A stretch of 64,000 nt of DNA from Nocardioides gilvus (GCF_003194605.1 NZ_QHKY01000006.1:179911-243910), one strand, 5' to 3'. Counted from the stretch's first letter, positions 35,212-43,886 are shown. Numbers and translations: made by a program. Notes: a model not told the origin generated them from the sequence alone.

Positions 35212-36955
35212 AATCCAGACTGCCACTCTGCTGGGTTCCAGCGAGAACAGGACGTCGACCTCGGTCCGCGTGGGCACCGCCCAGTTCTTCTCCGGCACTG
35301 ACGTGGCCGCCAACGCGGAGCTCGTCGCCGACTACCTCAGGGTGGCCGCGGAGGCAGGTGTGCAGTTGGTGGTCTTCCCCGAGAACAGCAACCGGGTACG
35401 TGACTACGCCGATCGCGACGACGCCTGGGAGAAGTGCGAGCGGATCGACGGCCCCTTCGTGACCAGGGTCCGCGAGGCCTGCCGTGAGCACGGCGTCCAT
35501 GCCGTCGTCGGCGTCGACCTCAGCGAGGACCCCAAGCCGGTCGTACGCATCGCCTCGGTCCTCATCGGTCCTGACGGCACGATCATCCACGTGCACCACA
35601 AGACCGTCTTCTGGGACTACGAGTACACCCTCTTCACCGCCGGCACGAAGCAGCTCGAGGTCGTCGACACCGAGCTCGGTCGGATCGGTCTGCTGATGTG
35701 TGCCGACGGCATCGTCCCGGACGTGCCGCGTGTGCTCGGTCTGCTCGGCGCCCAGATCTTCTGCAACTCCCTCAACTCCCGTGGCCCCGACGAGGTCCGT
35801 GTGCACGTCCCGCTGCGCACGCTGGAGAACCACGTCTGGCACATCTCCTCCAACACCGTGGGCGGATTCGCCGACGGGTGGCCCTGGATGGGTGGCTCCC
35901 AGATCGTGGCCCCGCGCGGCGAGGTCCTCGCGGGTGCGGGTGAGGAGCACGAAGGCATGGTCTGGGCCGACATCGAGGTCGCCCACGCGGACGACAAGAA
36001 CGTCCCCGGCTTCACCGACGTCTTCGGCTGGCGCCGCCCCGACCTGTACGGCGACCTGATGACACCGCACGCCGACCTTCCGGTCGCCTCCATGCTGGGT
36101 CCAGTCGGTGACGACGTGCCCTCCAAGCCCCTGACCGTGGCGACCCTGCAGGTGTCGTGGTTCCACAACACCGCGTGGACCATCACCCGGGCCGAGGGGC
36201 AGATCGCCCACGCGGCCGTGCAGGGCGCCCGGTTGGGTGTCTTCCCCGAGCTCTTCTGCTTCCGCCCCGGTGAGGTCGCGGCCGACCCCGCCAAGGCTGC
36301 CGAGGTCTCGGAAGAGGCGTTGGGCCGGGTCAGGGCTGCTGCCGCCGAGCACGGTCTCTGGGTGGTGGTGAACCTCGTCGAGAAGTCGGACCTGGGGTAC
36401 CACTCCACCGCCCACCTGATCGACGACGCGGGTCAGGTCGTCCACTCCTACCGCAAGACCCACCTCGACACCGAGGAGCAGGGCTGGGCAGTGGCGGGCG
36501 ACGAGATCGGCGTGGCCGAGACCGCGATCGGTCGCATCGCAATGATGATCGGCAACGAGGTCTGGCTCCCCGAGGTCAGCCGTCTGCTGACGCTGCGTGG
36601 CGCGGAGCTGATCGCCCACCCCGCCAACTGGGACCGTGCCGAGGCGGCCGACTGCGCTGCCACTGAGCGGACCGAGGAGAACCGGGTGCATCTGGTCTCC
36701 GTCAACCGGCTCGACAGCCCCGCTGCGATCGGCAGTCAGATCGTCCGTTCGGACCCGTTCATCCCCGGGCAGCCCGTCGCGTTGATGCGCTACCCGTCGG
36801 CCCAGTGGACCCGCCACGGGTTCGAGGAACAGTTGATCCAGACCCTCGACCTGCGCGAGTCGCACAACAAGATGATGGGCTTCCACCTCGACCCTGTCGG
36901 GACGCGGCAGCCGAACCTCTACGGACCTCTCGTCCGCTCCCAGGGAGAAATCTGA
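35207..36955 (+). CDS. Double-domain nitrilase-superfamily amidohydrolase
   Basis: 582 residues from the ATG at 35207; in-frame ATG at 35186 would add seven residues. Two carbon-nitrogen hydrolase domains in tandem. Domain 1 (about 20-290) has the full triad: E59 (LVVFPENSN), K132 (HHKTVFWDYE), C165 (LGRIGLLMCADGIVPD). Domain 2 (about 308-560) has E348 (LGVFPELF) and K417 (SYRKTHLD), but the cysteine position in IGRIAMMIGNEVWLPE is G449. Thus only domain 1 should hydrolyse amide or nitrile bonds. It heads the second catabolic operon and abuts the next gene with no gap. Confidence 0.85.
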   Translation: MKIQTATLLGSSENRTSTSVRVGTAQFFSGTDVAANAELVADYLRVAAEAGVQLVVFPENSNRVRDYADRDDAWEKCERIDGPFVTRVREACREHGVHAVVGVDLSEDPKPVVRIASVLIGPDGTIIHVHHKTVFWDYEYTLFTAGTKQLEVVDTELGRIGLLMCADGIVPDVPRVLGLLGAQIFCNSLNSRGPDEVRVHVPLRTLENHVWHISSNTVGGFADGWPWMGGSQIVAPRGEVLAGAGEEHEGMVWADIEVAHADDKNVPGFTDVFGWRRPDLYGDLMTPHADLPVASMLGPVGDDVPSKPLTVATLQVSWFHNTAWTITRAEGQIAHAAVQGARLGVFPELFCFRPGEVAADPAKAAEVSEEALGRVRAAAAEHGLWVVVNLVEKSDLGYHSTAHLIDDAGQVVHSYRKTHLDTEEQGWAVAGDEIGVAETAIGRIAMMIGNEVWLPEVSRLLTLRGAELIAHPANWDRAEAADCAATERTEENRVHLVSVNRLDSPAAIGSQIVRSDPFIPGQPVALMRYPSAQWTRHGFEEQLIQTLDLRESHNKMMGFHLDPVGTRQPNLYGPLVRSQGEI

Positions 36956-39112
36956 ATGACTGACCTGCTCACCCAGCTCAAGCTGCGGGACAACCCGCCC
37001 CTGGCCGACATGCACACCGTGGCCATCTCCGGCATGGGACCGGTCGGCATGGTGGCGGCGCTGCGTCTGGCGCGCCTGGGCCATGACGTCATCCTCTTCG
37101 AGGCGGGAGCAGGGCTCTCCGACGAGGCTCGGGCCTCGACCTTCCATCCCTCGTCGCTGGAGATGCTCGACGAGCTGGGGGTCTGTGACGACCTCCACGC
37201 TGTCGGCCTCAAGGCCCCGAAGTACCAGTATCGCGACGGCTTCGGCAAGGTCCTGAGCGAGATGGACATGTCGTTGCTCGCGGGGGAGACGAAGTACCCC
37301 TACCGCTTGCAGAGTGAGCAGAACAACCTCACGGCGATCATCCTCCGGGTCCTGGAGACGATGCCGAACGTGACGCTCAGGTTCTCCTCCCCGGTCGCCC
37401 GGGTGGAGCTCGCGGACCGTCACGTCCGGATCCACCTCGAGGGAGGGGACCGGGACAGACCGGTCCTCGCCCGGTGGATGATCGGTGCCGACGGGGCCGC
37501 CTCGCCCACCCGCAAGTCGCTCGGCATCGCCTTCGAGGGGGCGACCTACGACGACCGGTTCCTGGTCATCTCGACGACGCACGAGTTCCGCGACGACTTC
37601 CCGGACCTGGCCTACGTCTCCTACATCTCCGATCCCGAGGAGTGGAGCGTGTTGCTGCGCACGCCGAACCACTGGCGCGCGCTCTTCCCGGTCCGCGACG
37701 GTGAGTCCGACGCGGAGGCCATGAGCCCTGAGGCGATGGAGCGCCGACTCCAGCGCGTCGCGGCCCAGCCCGAGCCGTACGAGGTCGTGCACCGCAACGT
37801 GTACGCGGTCAACATGCGCGCCGCCGCCACCTTCGCGGTCGGTCAGGTGCTGCTCGCGGGGGACTCGGCCCACGTCAACAACCCGCTCGGCGGGATGGGC
37901 ATGAACTCGGGCATCCACGATGCCTGGGCCGCCACCGAGGTCATCCATGCCTCGCTCGTCGACGGGGTTGACCCGGGTCACGCGGGGCGCCTCTACAGCG
38001 AGCTGCGTCGCGACGTCGCCCTCAACCACGTCCAGGCCCGCGCCCAGTCCAACTACGACTCCATGCGCGAGGACGACGACTCGGCTCGCGCGGCCCGGGC
38101 CAACGAGCTCTCGGAGATGGACAAGGACGAGTTCGACAAGCGCGAGCACCAGCGTGGAGCAGCCATGCTCACGTCGCTGCGGATCACGCTGGGTCGCCTC
38201 AAGCGCGAGCTGTACGCGGGCCGGGCGCACACCCCGTCCGCCGGCGAGCGCCTCTCCGCGTTGCTGAGTCAGGGCCCGGTCACGGCTGCGGGCGCCTACG
38301 ACGGCATCAGTGCCGCGCTCGTCGAGCGCTCGGGCTTCAAGGCCGCGTACGTCTCGGGCGCGGCAGTCTCCGCTGCGGCACTGGGGCAGCCTGACCTCGG
38401 TTACATCGGGCTTGCCGAGATGGCCGAGCAGGTGCGTCGGATCGCCGCGGTGACCGACCTCCCGCTCATCGTCGACGGCGACACCGGCTACGGGGGAGTG
38501 CTCCAGACCGGTGAGGCCGTACGTCGTCTCGAGGGGGCCGGTGCTGCTGCGGTCCAGTTCGAGGACCAGCTCGCGCCGAAACGCTGCGGTCACCTGGCTG
38601 GCAAGGCCTTGGTCGAGACCGAGGAGATGGTCGCGAAGATCAAGATCGCCGTCGCCGAGCGCAACTCGATCCTGGTCATCGCCCGGACCGACGCGCTGGG
38701 CGTGGACGGCTTCGACGCCGTCCTCGAGCGGGCCGCTGCCTACGGCGCGGCTGGCGCCGATCTGGTCTTCGCGGAAGGTGTGACCAGCCGTGAGCAGCTC
38801 ACCGCCCTGCGCAATGCCGTGGGTCAGGGCGCTGCGCGTCGACCACTCATGGTCAACCTCTCCGAGGCCGGTGACCACTCCGACCTCCCGGCGTTGCCGA
38901 TCGCGTACGAAGCCGGTGTCGGCCTGCTGATCCAGCCGGTCTCCGCCGTCCTGGCCGCCGCTGAGGCGATCGCGGCCGTCTACCACCGCCTGCGCACCAC
39001 CGGCGAGTCCGGCAAGGGCACCGAGGACTGGGCCGCGTTCACCGACGTGATGGGCCAGAACGACCAGTTGGCGCGCGCATCCGCGCTCGCCGCCACCGAC
39101 ACGAACCGCTGA
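36956..39112 (+). CDS. Flavin monooxygenase fused to isocitrate-lyase/PEP-mutase domain
   Basis: 718 residues in one frame. Residues ~20-400 are a p-hydroxybenzoate-hydroxylase-type FAD monooxygenase: GMGPVGMVAALRLARLGHDVILFE, the DG motif GADGAASPTRKSLG, and the GD motif LLAGDSAHVNNPLGGMGMNSG. A charged linker (residues ~370-435) follows. Residues ~435-700 are an isocitrate-lyase/PEP-mutase domain: VTAAGAYDGISAALVERSGF, Mg-binding IVDGDTGYGG and the catalytic PKRCGHLAGK. Such lyases cleave 2-hydroxy-acids or 2-keto-acids. Hydroxylation and C-C cleavage in one chain is unusual. No frameshift signs; the join seems natural. Confidence 0.88.
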   Translation: MTDLLTQLKLRDNPPLADMHTVAISGMGPVGMVAALRLARLGHDVILFEAGAGLSDEARASTFHPSSLEMLDELGVCDDLHAVGLKAPKYQYRDGFGKVLSEMDMSLLAGETKYPYRLQSEQNNLTAIILRVLETMPNVTLRFSSPVARVELADRHVRIHLEGGDRDRPVLARWMIGADGAASPTRKSLGIAFEGATYDDRFLVISTTHEFRDDFPDLAYVSYISDPEEWSVLLRTPNHWRALFPVRDGESDAEAMSPEAMERRLQRVAAQPEPYEVVHRNVYAVNMRAAATFAVGQVLLAGDSAHVNNPLGGMGMNSGIHDAWAATEVIHASLVDGVDPGHAGRLYSELRRDVALNHVQARAQSNYDSMREDDDSARAARANELSEMDKDEFDKREHQRGAAMLTSLRITLGRLKRELYAGRAHTPSAGERLSALLSQGPVTAAGAYDGISAALVERSGFKAAYVSGAAVSAAALGQPDLGYIGLAEMAEQVRRIAAVTDLPLIVDGDTGYGGVLQTGEAVRRLEGAGAAAVQFEDQLAPKRCGHLAGKALVETEEMVAKIKIAVAERNSILVIARTDALGVDGFDAVLERAAAYGAAGADLVFAEGVTSREQLTALRNAVGQGAARRPLMVNLSEAGDHSDLPALPIAYEAGVGLLIQPVSAVLAAAEAIAAVYHRLRTTGESGKGTEDWAAFTDVMGQNDQLARASALAATDTNR

Positions 39113-39123
39113 GGAGTCCCGAG

Positions 39124-39864
39124 ATGATCACCTTGAACAAGGGCAAGAAGTTCGCCTTGGTCCTGCCGTCGACCAACACCTCGGTCGAGCGCGAGTTCCA
39201 CCACCTCCGACCGCAGGACTGCTCCTGGCACACCGCCCGGATCATGATCAAGGCTCCGGCGCTGGACTCGGCCAATGCCTTCGCCGCCTTCCGCGAAGGA
39301 CTCAACGAGGCGCTGCCGTCCGCCCTGGAGATCGTGATGACCGCCAAGCCCGACTACATCGTGATGGGCATGAGCGCCGAGACCTTCTGGGGCGGCGTGC
39401 AGGGCAACGCTGCGTTCGAGCAGAACGTGCGCGAGCAGACCGGGCTCGAGGTGACCACCGGCGCCACCGCTGCCGGGGAGGCCCTCAAGGCCTTCGGCGC
39501 CAAGCGGATCGGCATCGTCACCCCCTACCAGCCGGTGGGCGACGAGCAGGTCGTCGACTACTTCACCGAGCTCGGCTTCGACGTGGCGGCCATCACCGGC
39601 CTCTGCTCCGAGTCCGCCACCTCGATCGCGGACGAGTCCCCGGAGAAGCTGCGCGACGCGTTCCTCTCGGTCGACGGACCCGACGTGGACGCGCTGATCC
39701 AGTGCGGGACCAACCTGGAGTGCATCGCCGTGGCCGCCGAGCTCGAGAAGGAGTTGGGCAAGCCGGTCATCGCGATCAACCTGGCAACGATGTGGCACGC
39801 CTTCCGGGTCAACGGCATCGAGGACAAGATCGCGGGCTACGGCTCGCTCCTCGAGAAGCACTGA
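39124..39864 (+). CDS. Maleate-isomerase/Asp-Glu racemase superfamily protein
   Basis: 246 residues; GAGGAGT before the ATG. The N-terminal KFALVLPSTNTSVEREFHHLRP and the later KRIGIVTPYQPVGDEQVVDYFTELGF match the maleate cis-trans isomerase branch of the Asp/Glu racemase superfamily, which also includes arylmalonate decarboxylases. C194 (ALIQCGTNLEC) matches the second catalytic cysteine; the first is replaced in VMGMSAETFWGG (M81-S84). An enzyme with a single cysteine could be a decarboxylase-like variant. It fits a pathway that passes through a maleate- or malonate-like intermediate. Confidence 0.78.
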   Translation: MITLNKGKKFALVLPSTNTSVEREFHHLRPQDCSWHTARIMIKAPALDSANAFAAFREGLNEALPSALEIVMTAKPDYIVMGMSAETFWGGVQGNAAFEQNVREQTGLEVTTGATAAGEALKAFGAKRIGIVTPYQPVGDEQVVDYFTELGFDVAAITGLCSESATSIADESPEKLRDAFLSVDGPDVDALIQCGTNLECIAVAAELEKELGKPVIAINLATMWHAFRVNGIEDKIAGYGSLLEKH

Positions 39865-39872
39865 GGGCTGCC

Positions 39873-40541
39873 TTGAACGACATGTCTGGTCGTCCCCTGC
39901 GCGGCGCGACGCTCGCGGAGGACTACGCGAGCGCAGGGTTCGGCGGTCGCCTCGAGCCCGGTGTGTCGCCGGCGCTGGTGATCGTGGATCCCGCCGTCGC
40001 CTACGTCGAGCCGAGCTCGCCGCTCTACGCCGGCGTCGAGGAGTCGGTCGCCGCGATGCTCGAGCTGCGCGAGGCCGCCGCAGCTGCCGGTATCCCGGTC
40101 TACCTGACCCGGGTGCTCTACGAGGACGACGCAGGTCTGCTGGGCGGTCTCTTCTTCCAGAAGGTCCCGGCCCTGAGGTGCTTCGTCGAAGGCAACCCGT
40201 TGGGCGACTGGATCGACGGGTTCGCACCGCGCCCGGGCGAGACCGTGGTGACCAAGCACTACCCGAGCGCCTTCGCGGGCACGTCGTTCGCGGCGTCGTT
40301 GACGGCACGACGCGTCGACACGTTGCTGATCGCCGGGCTCTCCACGAGCGGGTGCATCCGGGCGACCGCTCTGGACGCACTCCAGCACGGATTCGTGCCG
40401 GTCGTCGTCCGTGAGGCGGTGGGCGACCGCCACCGCGAGCCCCACGAGTCGAACCTGCGCGACATCGCCGCGAAGTGCGGGGAGGTGCGTTCGCTCGACG
40501 AGATCCGCACGTACCTGGGGTCCCTGTCGTCCGATGAGTAG
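39873..40541 (+). CDS. Isochorismatase-family cysteine hydrolase
   Basis: 222 residues from TTG, which has GAGGG at correct spacing; the ATG at 39882 is the alternative. Triad: D in ALVIVDPAVAYVEP (residue ~34), K in TVVTKHYPSAFAGT (~125) and C in GLSTSGCIRATALDALQHGF (~161), the latter with the usual cis-peptide context. Members hydrolyse isochorismate, nicotinamide, N-carbamoyl amino acids or maleamate. Next to a maleate-isomerase-like gene it resembles the maleamate amidohydrolase of nicotinate degradation, an inference from context. Confidence 0.82.
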   Translation: MNDMSGRPLRGATLAEDYASAGFGGRLEPGVSPALVIVDPAVAYVEPSSPLYAGVEESVAAMLELREAAAAAGIPVYLTRVLYEDDAGLLGGLFFQKVPALRCFVEGNPLGDWIDGFAPRPGETVVTKHYPSAFAGTSFAASLTARRVDTLLIAGLSTSGCIRATALDALQHGFVPVVVREAVGDRHREPHESNLRDIAAKCGEVRSLDEIRTYLGSLSSDE

Positions 40542-40583
40542 GCTCGGTCCGAGACTTCCCAGCAGAAGGGGTCGGGAGACCTG

Positions 40584-42416
40584 GTGTCCGTAGCGCAGAC
40601 GATCGCGGCCGACTTCGCTGCGCTCGCTGCTCCCGACCATGCCGACTCGTCAGCCTGGGTGCTGCGCGGTGAGCACCACAGCTTCTCCGGCGTCCCCAGC
40701 AAGGGCGACGACGAGGTGCTGGTCTTCTACGTGCACCCCACGACAGGTAATGGTCCGGGGTGGTTCGCGGACCCGCAGGAGCACGAGACCCTGGCTGCCG
40801 TCGACCAGGTGACGGGGGAGCACCTCGAGGCCTTCCCTGGTCGGGTCTGGGCACCTCGGTATCGCCAGACGACGACGCGCGCCTACTTCGAGCGCGGCCG
40901 CGGAGGCGAGCAGGCCTACCAGCTGGCGTACAGCGACGTGGCTGCGGCCTTCGCCCAGTTCCTGGCCGACGACGCTGTCCATGCGCTCGAGCATCCCGGC
41001 GAGCCCCGCCCCATCGTGCTGGCCGGGCACAGTCAGGGCGCGCGCCACGTCATGCAGCTGCTGGAGGACTTCTTCGACCACGACGGGTTGGCGTCTCGAC
41101 TCGTCGCTTCCTACCCGATCGGCATCGGGGTCGCCGAGGACGCGTCCGTCCTGGCCCGATTCCCGGCGGCCAGCGACCCGGACAGCAGCGGGGTGGTCGT
41201 CTGTTTCCGGGCCACGCTCGAGTGGGGTGCCGAGCCCGAGACCCCAGGGGTCTGCCTCAACCCCCTCACCTGTTCGACCCAGGTGCGCGACGCTCCGGCC
41301 TCGTGGCACCTCCCGGTCGAGACGGGCACCAGCGGCCCACTGGCGGGGATCCGCGTCGCAGCGCGGGTCCGGGGCGACTTCGTGCTCGTCGACCCCATCC
41401 GCCCCGGTGCACTCGACAAGGTCGCCCTGCCCGGTGGCGGTCTGCACCGGGTCGAGCTCCAGCTCTTCGCCCGCAACCTGCGCAACGATGTACGTCGAAG
41501 GGTGGCAGCCTGGCGCGCGCGCCATGACGATGAGTGCGCCCGACTCCGCGCCGCCGATCCAGGTGGGTCAGCACCCGATGCCCACGCCGAGGTGCCGTAC
41601 TGGCCGGGAGTGCTGGGCGAACGGATCCAGATGACCGCAGGGCAGATCCATTACGTGGACCTGCCTGCCACGGGAGCGGACGCCGGGTCGGCGGCGGAGC
41701 TGCCGGTGGTCCTGCTCCACAAGCTGGGTGGGTGGGCCGCCGACTGGCGCGGCGTGGCCCAGAGCCTGTCCGGCGTACGACGGGTGGTCGTCGTCGACCT
41801 GCCCGGCCACGGCGGGTCCCGGATGGACGTGGAGGCCCCGTGGGTGATGTGGCCACAGGCGAGCGCACAACGGCTCTGGGCCCTGCTCGACGAGTTGGGC
41901 ATCGAGCGCGCCCACCTGATGGGCAGCTCGCTGGGTGGGATCGTCTCTCTGCTGATGACGGTCTCCGCGCCCGAGCGCGTCGTCAGCCTCGGTCTCGTCG
42001 GTGTCTCCTTGACGCCGGCCCACACGGCGGCCCGGGTGTGGGCAACTGACCAGGCCGTACGTGCCAACTTCGGCCCCGGGTGGGTGCCGGTGCCGGGCGT
42101 CCATGCGCGGGCGGGCACCTCTGACCCGGTGGTCCTGGCGGAGCAGGACGCCTCGCGCGCCCGCGCCGGCCAATGGGTGCGTCCCTCAGAACGAGGAGTC
42201 GGCCTGAGCGGTGTGGCCCACCTGTTGGGTGAGGTGGACGTGCCGGTGCTGGTCGTCAACGGCGAGAACGCCGGCTACCGGGTCTACGAACAGAGCGCGC
42301 GGGATCTGCTCCGCGACGTCGAGATCGAGACCGTCGCGGGCGCGGGCTCGTTCCCGCACCAGGAGCGGCCCGAGGCGGTCGCGGCGCTGTGGGAGTCGTT
42401 CGTCCACCGCAGGTGA
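40584..42416 (+). CDS. Tandem alpha/beta hydrolase (DUF3089 plus alpha/beta fold)
   Basis: 610 residues from GTG, GGGAG seven bases upstream. Residues ~1-320 match DUF3089, a lipase/esterase-like fold: DDEVLVFYVHPTTG, nucleophile GHSQGARH (S~150), C-terminal GLHRVELQLFARNLRNDV. Residues ~350-610 are a second alpha/beta hydrolase: VVLLHKLGGWAADWRGVAQSL, nucleophile MGSSLGGIVSLL (S~448), and FPHQERPEAV (H~591). The acid is not a clear aspartate (VLVVNGENAGY). A similar hydrolase is used to open N-formyl or amide intermediates in pyridine degradation. Last gene of the operon; a hairpin terminator follows. Confidence 0.8.
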   Translation: MSVAQTIAADFAALAAPDHADSSAWVLRGEHHSFSGVPSKGDDEVLVFYVHPTTGNGPGWFADPQEHETLAAVDQVTGEHLEAFPGRVWAPRYRQTTTRAYFERGRGGEQAYQLAYSDVAAAFAQFLADDAVHALEHPGEPRPIVLAGHSQGARHVMQLLEDFFDHDGLASRLVASYPIGIGVAEDASVLARFPAASDPDSSGVVVCFRATLEWGAEPETPGVCLNPLTCSTQVRDAPASWHLPVETGTSGPLAGIRVAARVRGDFVLVDPIRPGALDKVALPGGGLHRVELQLFARNLRNDVRRRVAAWRARHDDECARLRAADPGGSAPDAHAEVPYWPGVLGERIQMTAGQIHYVDLPATGADAGSAAELPVVLLHKLGGWAADWRGVAQSLSGVRRVVVVDLPGHGGSRMDVEAPWVMWPQASAQRLWALLDELGIERAHLMGSSLGGIVSLLMTVSAPERVVSLGLVGVSLTPAHTAARVWATDQAVRANFGPGWVPVPGVHARAGTSDPVVLAEQDASRARAGQWVRPSERGVGLSGVAHLLGEVDVPVLVVNGENAGYRVYEQSARDLLRDVEIETVAGAGSFPHQERPEAVAALWESFVHRR

Positions 42417-42457
42417 CCCGGGCGATGCGGGGCACACAGCGGATCGGAGCGACACCA

Positions 42458-42492
42458 CGAAGGCCGGACCCGATGGACGGGCCCGGCCTTCG
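42458..42492. terminator. Bidirectional terminator hairpin
   Basis: CGAAGGCCGG (42458-42467) and CCGGCCTTCG (42483-42492) form a perfect 10-bp stem around a 15-base loop, between the hydrolase stop (42416) and the lipase stop (42534). Confidence 0.8.
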
Positions 42493-42533
42493 TCGTCAGT
42501 TCACTGTGCCCAGTCGCAACTGAGCGGTCATGG

Positions 42534-43832
42534 TCAGGGCAGGAAGCGAGCCTTGGAGCAGTTGGAGCTGGCGGTCTTTCCGTTGAACCGGTCGATCATC
42601 CAGTTCTTCGAGTTGCCCATCCCGGTGATCAGGGGACCGAGGTGGGTGAGCATCAGGCCTCCACTGCTGACCAGCTGGATCGTCGGGTCGTAGTTGACGT
42701 TGACGCCCTCGGCGCACCAGTCGAGTGCGAGCTGCTTGGCCTGCCCGTGGTCGACGACGTCGTCCTTGGTGCCGGTGATGACCAGGACAGGGACCTTCGG
42801 CTTGAGCTTGCCGATGCGCTGCTCCTCGACCGCCGCCACGATCGCGGGGTAGTTCTTCACCTCGACGGAGGCCGACTTGCCCGAGTTGGTCCACGACGAG
42901 GTCTTCTTGAAACCGGCGCCGAGGATCGCGTCCACGACGCACTGGTCCTTCGACTTCTCGAGGTAGTCACGGCCGGACTGGTTCAGCAGTTGGCCGATGT
43001 AGGGAGCCAGGTCGGGGTGGTAGGGCGCGATGGCGTTGATGGTCCAGGGGATGACGCCCGTGAGCAGCGTGTTGTCGGCCGACTGCATGACCTCGTACAG
43101 GTCAGCGGGCGGGCCGCCCACGTACGCGCCCTTGAGGTTGAGCTCGGGGGCGTACGTCGGAGCGAGCTCCGCGGCGGCACCGGACGCGCCACCGCCCTGG
43201 GAGTAGCCGTACAGCCCGATCGGGGAGTCGGGGGTGACCGAGGTCTGCGGCAGCTGCAGCGCGGCCCGTGCGGCGTCGAGGACGGCGTGGGCCTGGTCCT
43301 CGCGGTTCATGTAGGAGTGCACGCGGTCGGTGGTGCCGAGACCGATGTAGTCGGTGATCACGACGGCGACGCCCTCGTTGAGGAAGTTGTAGATGGCCGG
43401 GATCTCGTAGCCCACCATGAACTTGCCGTTCTCGCTGACGATGAACGACTCCAGAGTCTTCGACGGCGCGCAGGCGTCCCCGACTCCCTGGGTCCCCACC
43501 GAGAACGAGACCAGCGGGCGGTCACCGGAGCCGGTCCACTTCTTGCTGGGCTCGATGTAGACGCCGGAGACCGCCGCGGCGTCGCCGCCGTCGTCGGTCG
43601 TCTTGTACATGATGCGGGTGGCCGAGCCGGGCAGCGTGCTGCTCCCCAGGTTCTTCGGTACCGGGATCGCGAGTTTCATCGGCTCGGTCTTCACCAATGC
43701 CCCGTTCGCCGCGGGGAGGTCGGCCGGCGGGGTGTAGAAGTCGTTCGCTGCCGTGGAGGTCGCCGGCGTCAGCAGGCCGAGTGCGAGTAGGCCACTGGCT
43801 GCGACTGCAGCAATGCGTGCGGGACGGTACAT
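42534..43832 (-). CDS. Secreted lipase (LIP family)
   Basis: 432 residues. Signal peptide: basic MYRPARIAAV, hydrophobic AASGLLALGLLTPA, cleavage near TSTAA-ND (~residue 29). Lipase motifs: nucleophile GLYGYSQGGGASG (S~201), VPVLVITGTKDDVVDH with the acid near residue 373, and GLMLTHLGPLI with the histidine near 402; the group includes fungal-like secretory lipases. It would hydrolyse extracellular triglycerides or esters. The dyad GAGAC-N4-GTCTC 40 bases upstream also occurs before the AraC gene next door, pointing to shared control. Confidence 0.88.
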   Translation of the reverse strand: MYRPARIAAVAASGLLALGLLTPATSTAANDFYTPPADLPAANGALVKTEPMKLAIPVPKNLGSSTLPGSATRIMYKTTDDGGDAAAVSGVYIEPSKKWTGSGDRPLVSFSVGTQGVGDACAPSKTLESFIVSENGKFMVGYEIPAIYNFLNEGVAVVITDYIGLGTTDRVHSYMNREDQAHAVLDAARAALQLPQTSVTPDSPIGLYGYSQGGGASGAAAELAPTYAPELNLKGAYVGGPPADLYEVMQSADNTLLTGVIPWTINAIAPYHPDLAPYIGQLLNQSGRDYLEKSKDQCVVDAILGAGFKKTSSWTNSGKSASVEVKNYPAIVAAVEEQRIGKLKPKVPVLVITGTKDDVVDHGQAKQLALDWCAEGVNVNYDPTIQLVSSGGLMLTHLGPLITGMGNSKNWMIDRFNGKTASSNCSKARFLP

Positions 43833-43872
43833 GGGTGGGGCTCCCTGGATCCGGATCGGAAGAGATCTAACT

Positions 43873-43886
43873 GAGACGCATGTCTC
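43873..43886. promoter_or_regulatory. Palindrome GAGACGCATGTCTC, operator copy 1
   Basis: CTGAGAC-GCAT-GTCTC lies 40 bases upstream of the lipase start; identical arms occur at 45016-45029. Confidence 0.6.

Noticed and set aside
34832..38986. Very long open frame (1384 codons) on the minus strand
   Set aside because: It lies opposite the nitrilase and monooxygenase-lyase genes, crosses the IclR 2 promoter and has low-complexity Asp/Arg/Val-rich composition; it is the antisense shadow expected in high-GC DNA.
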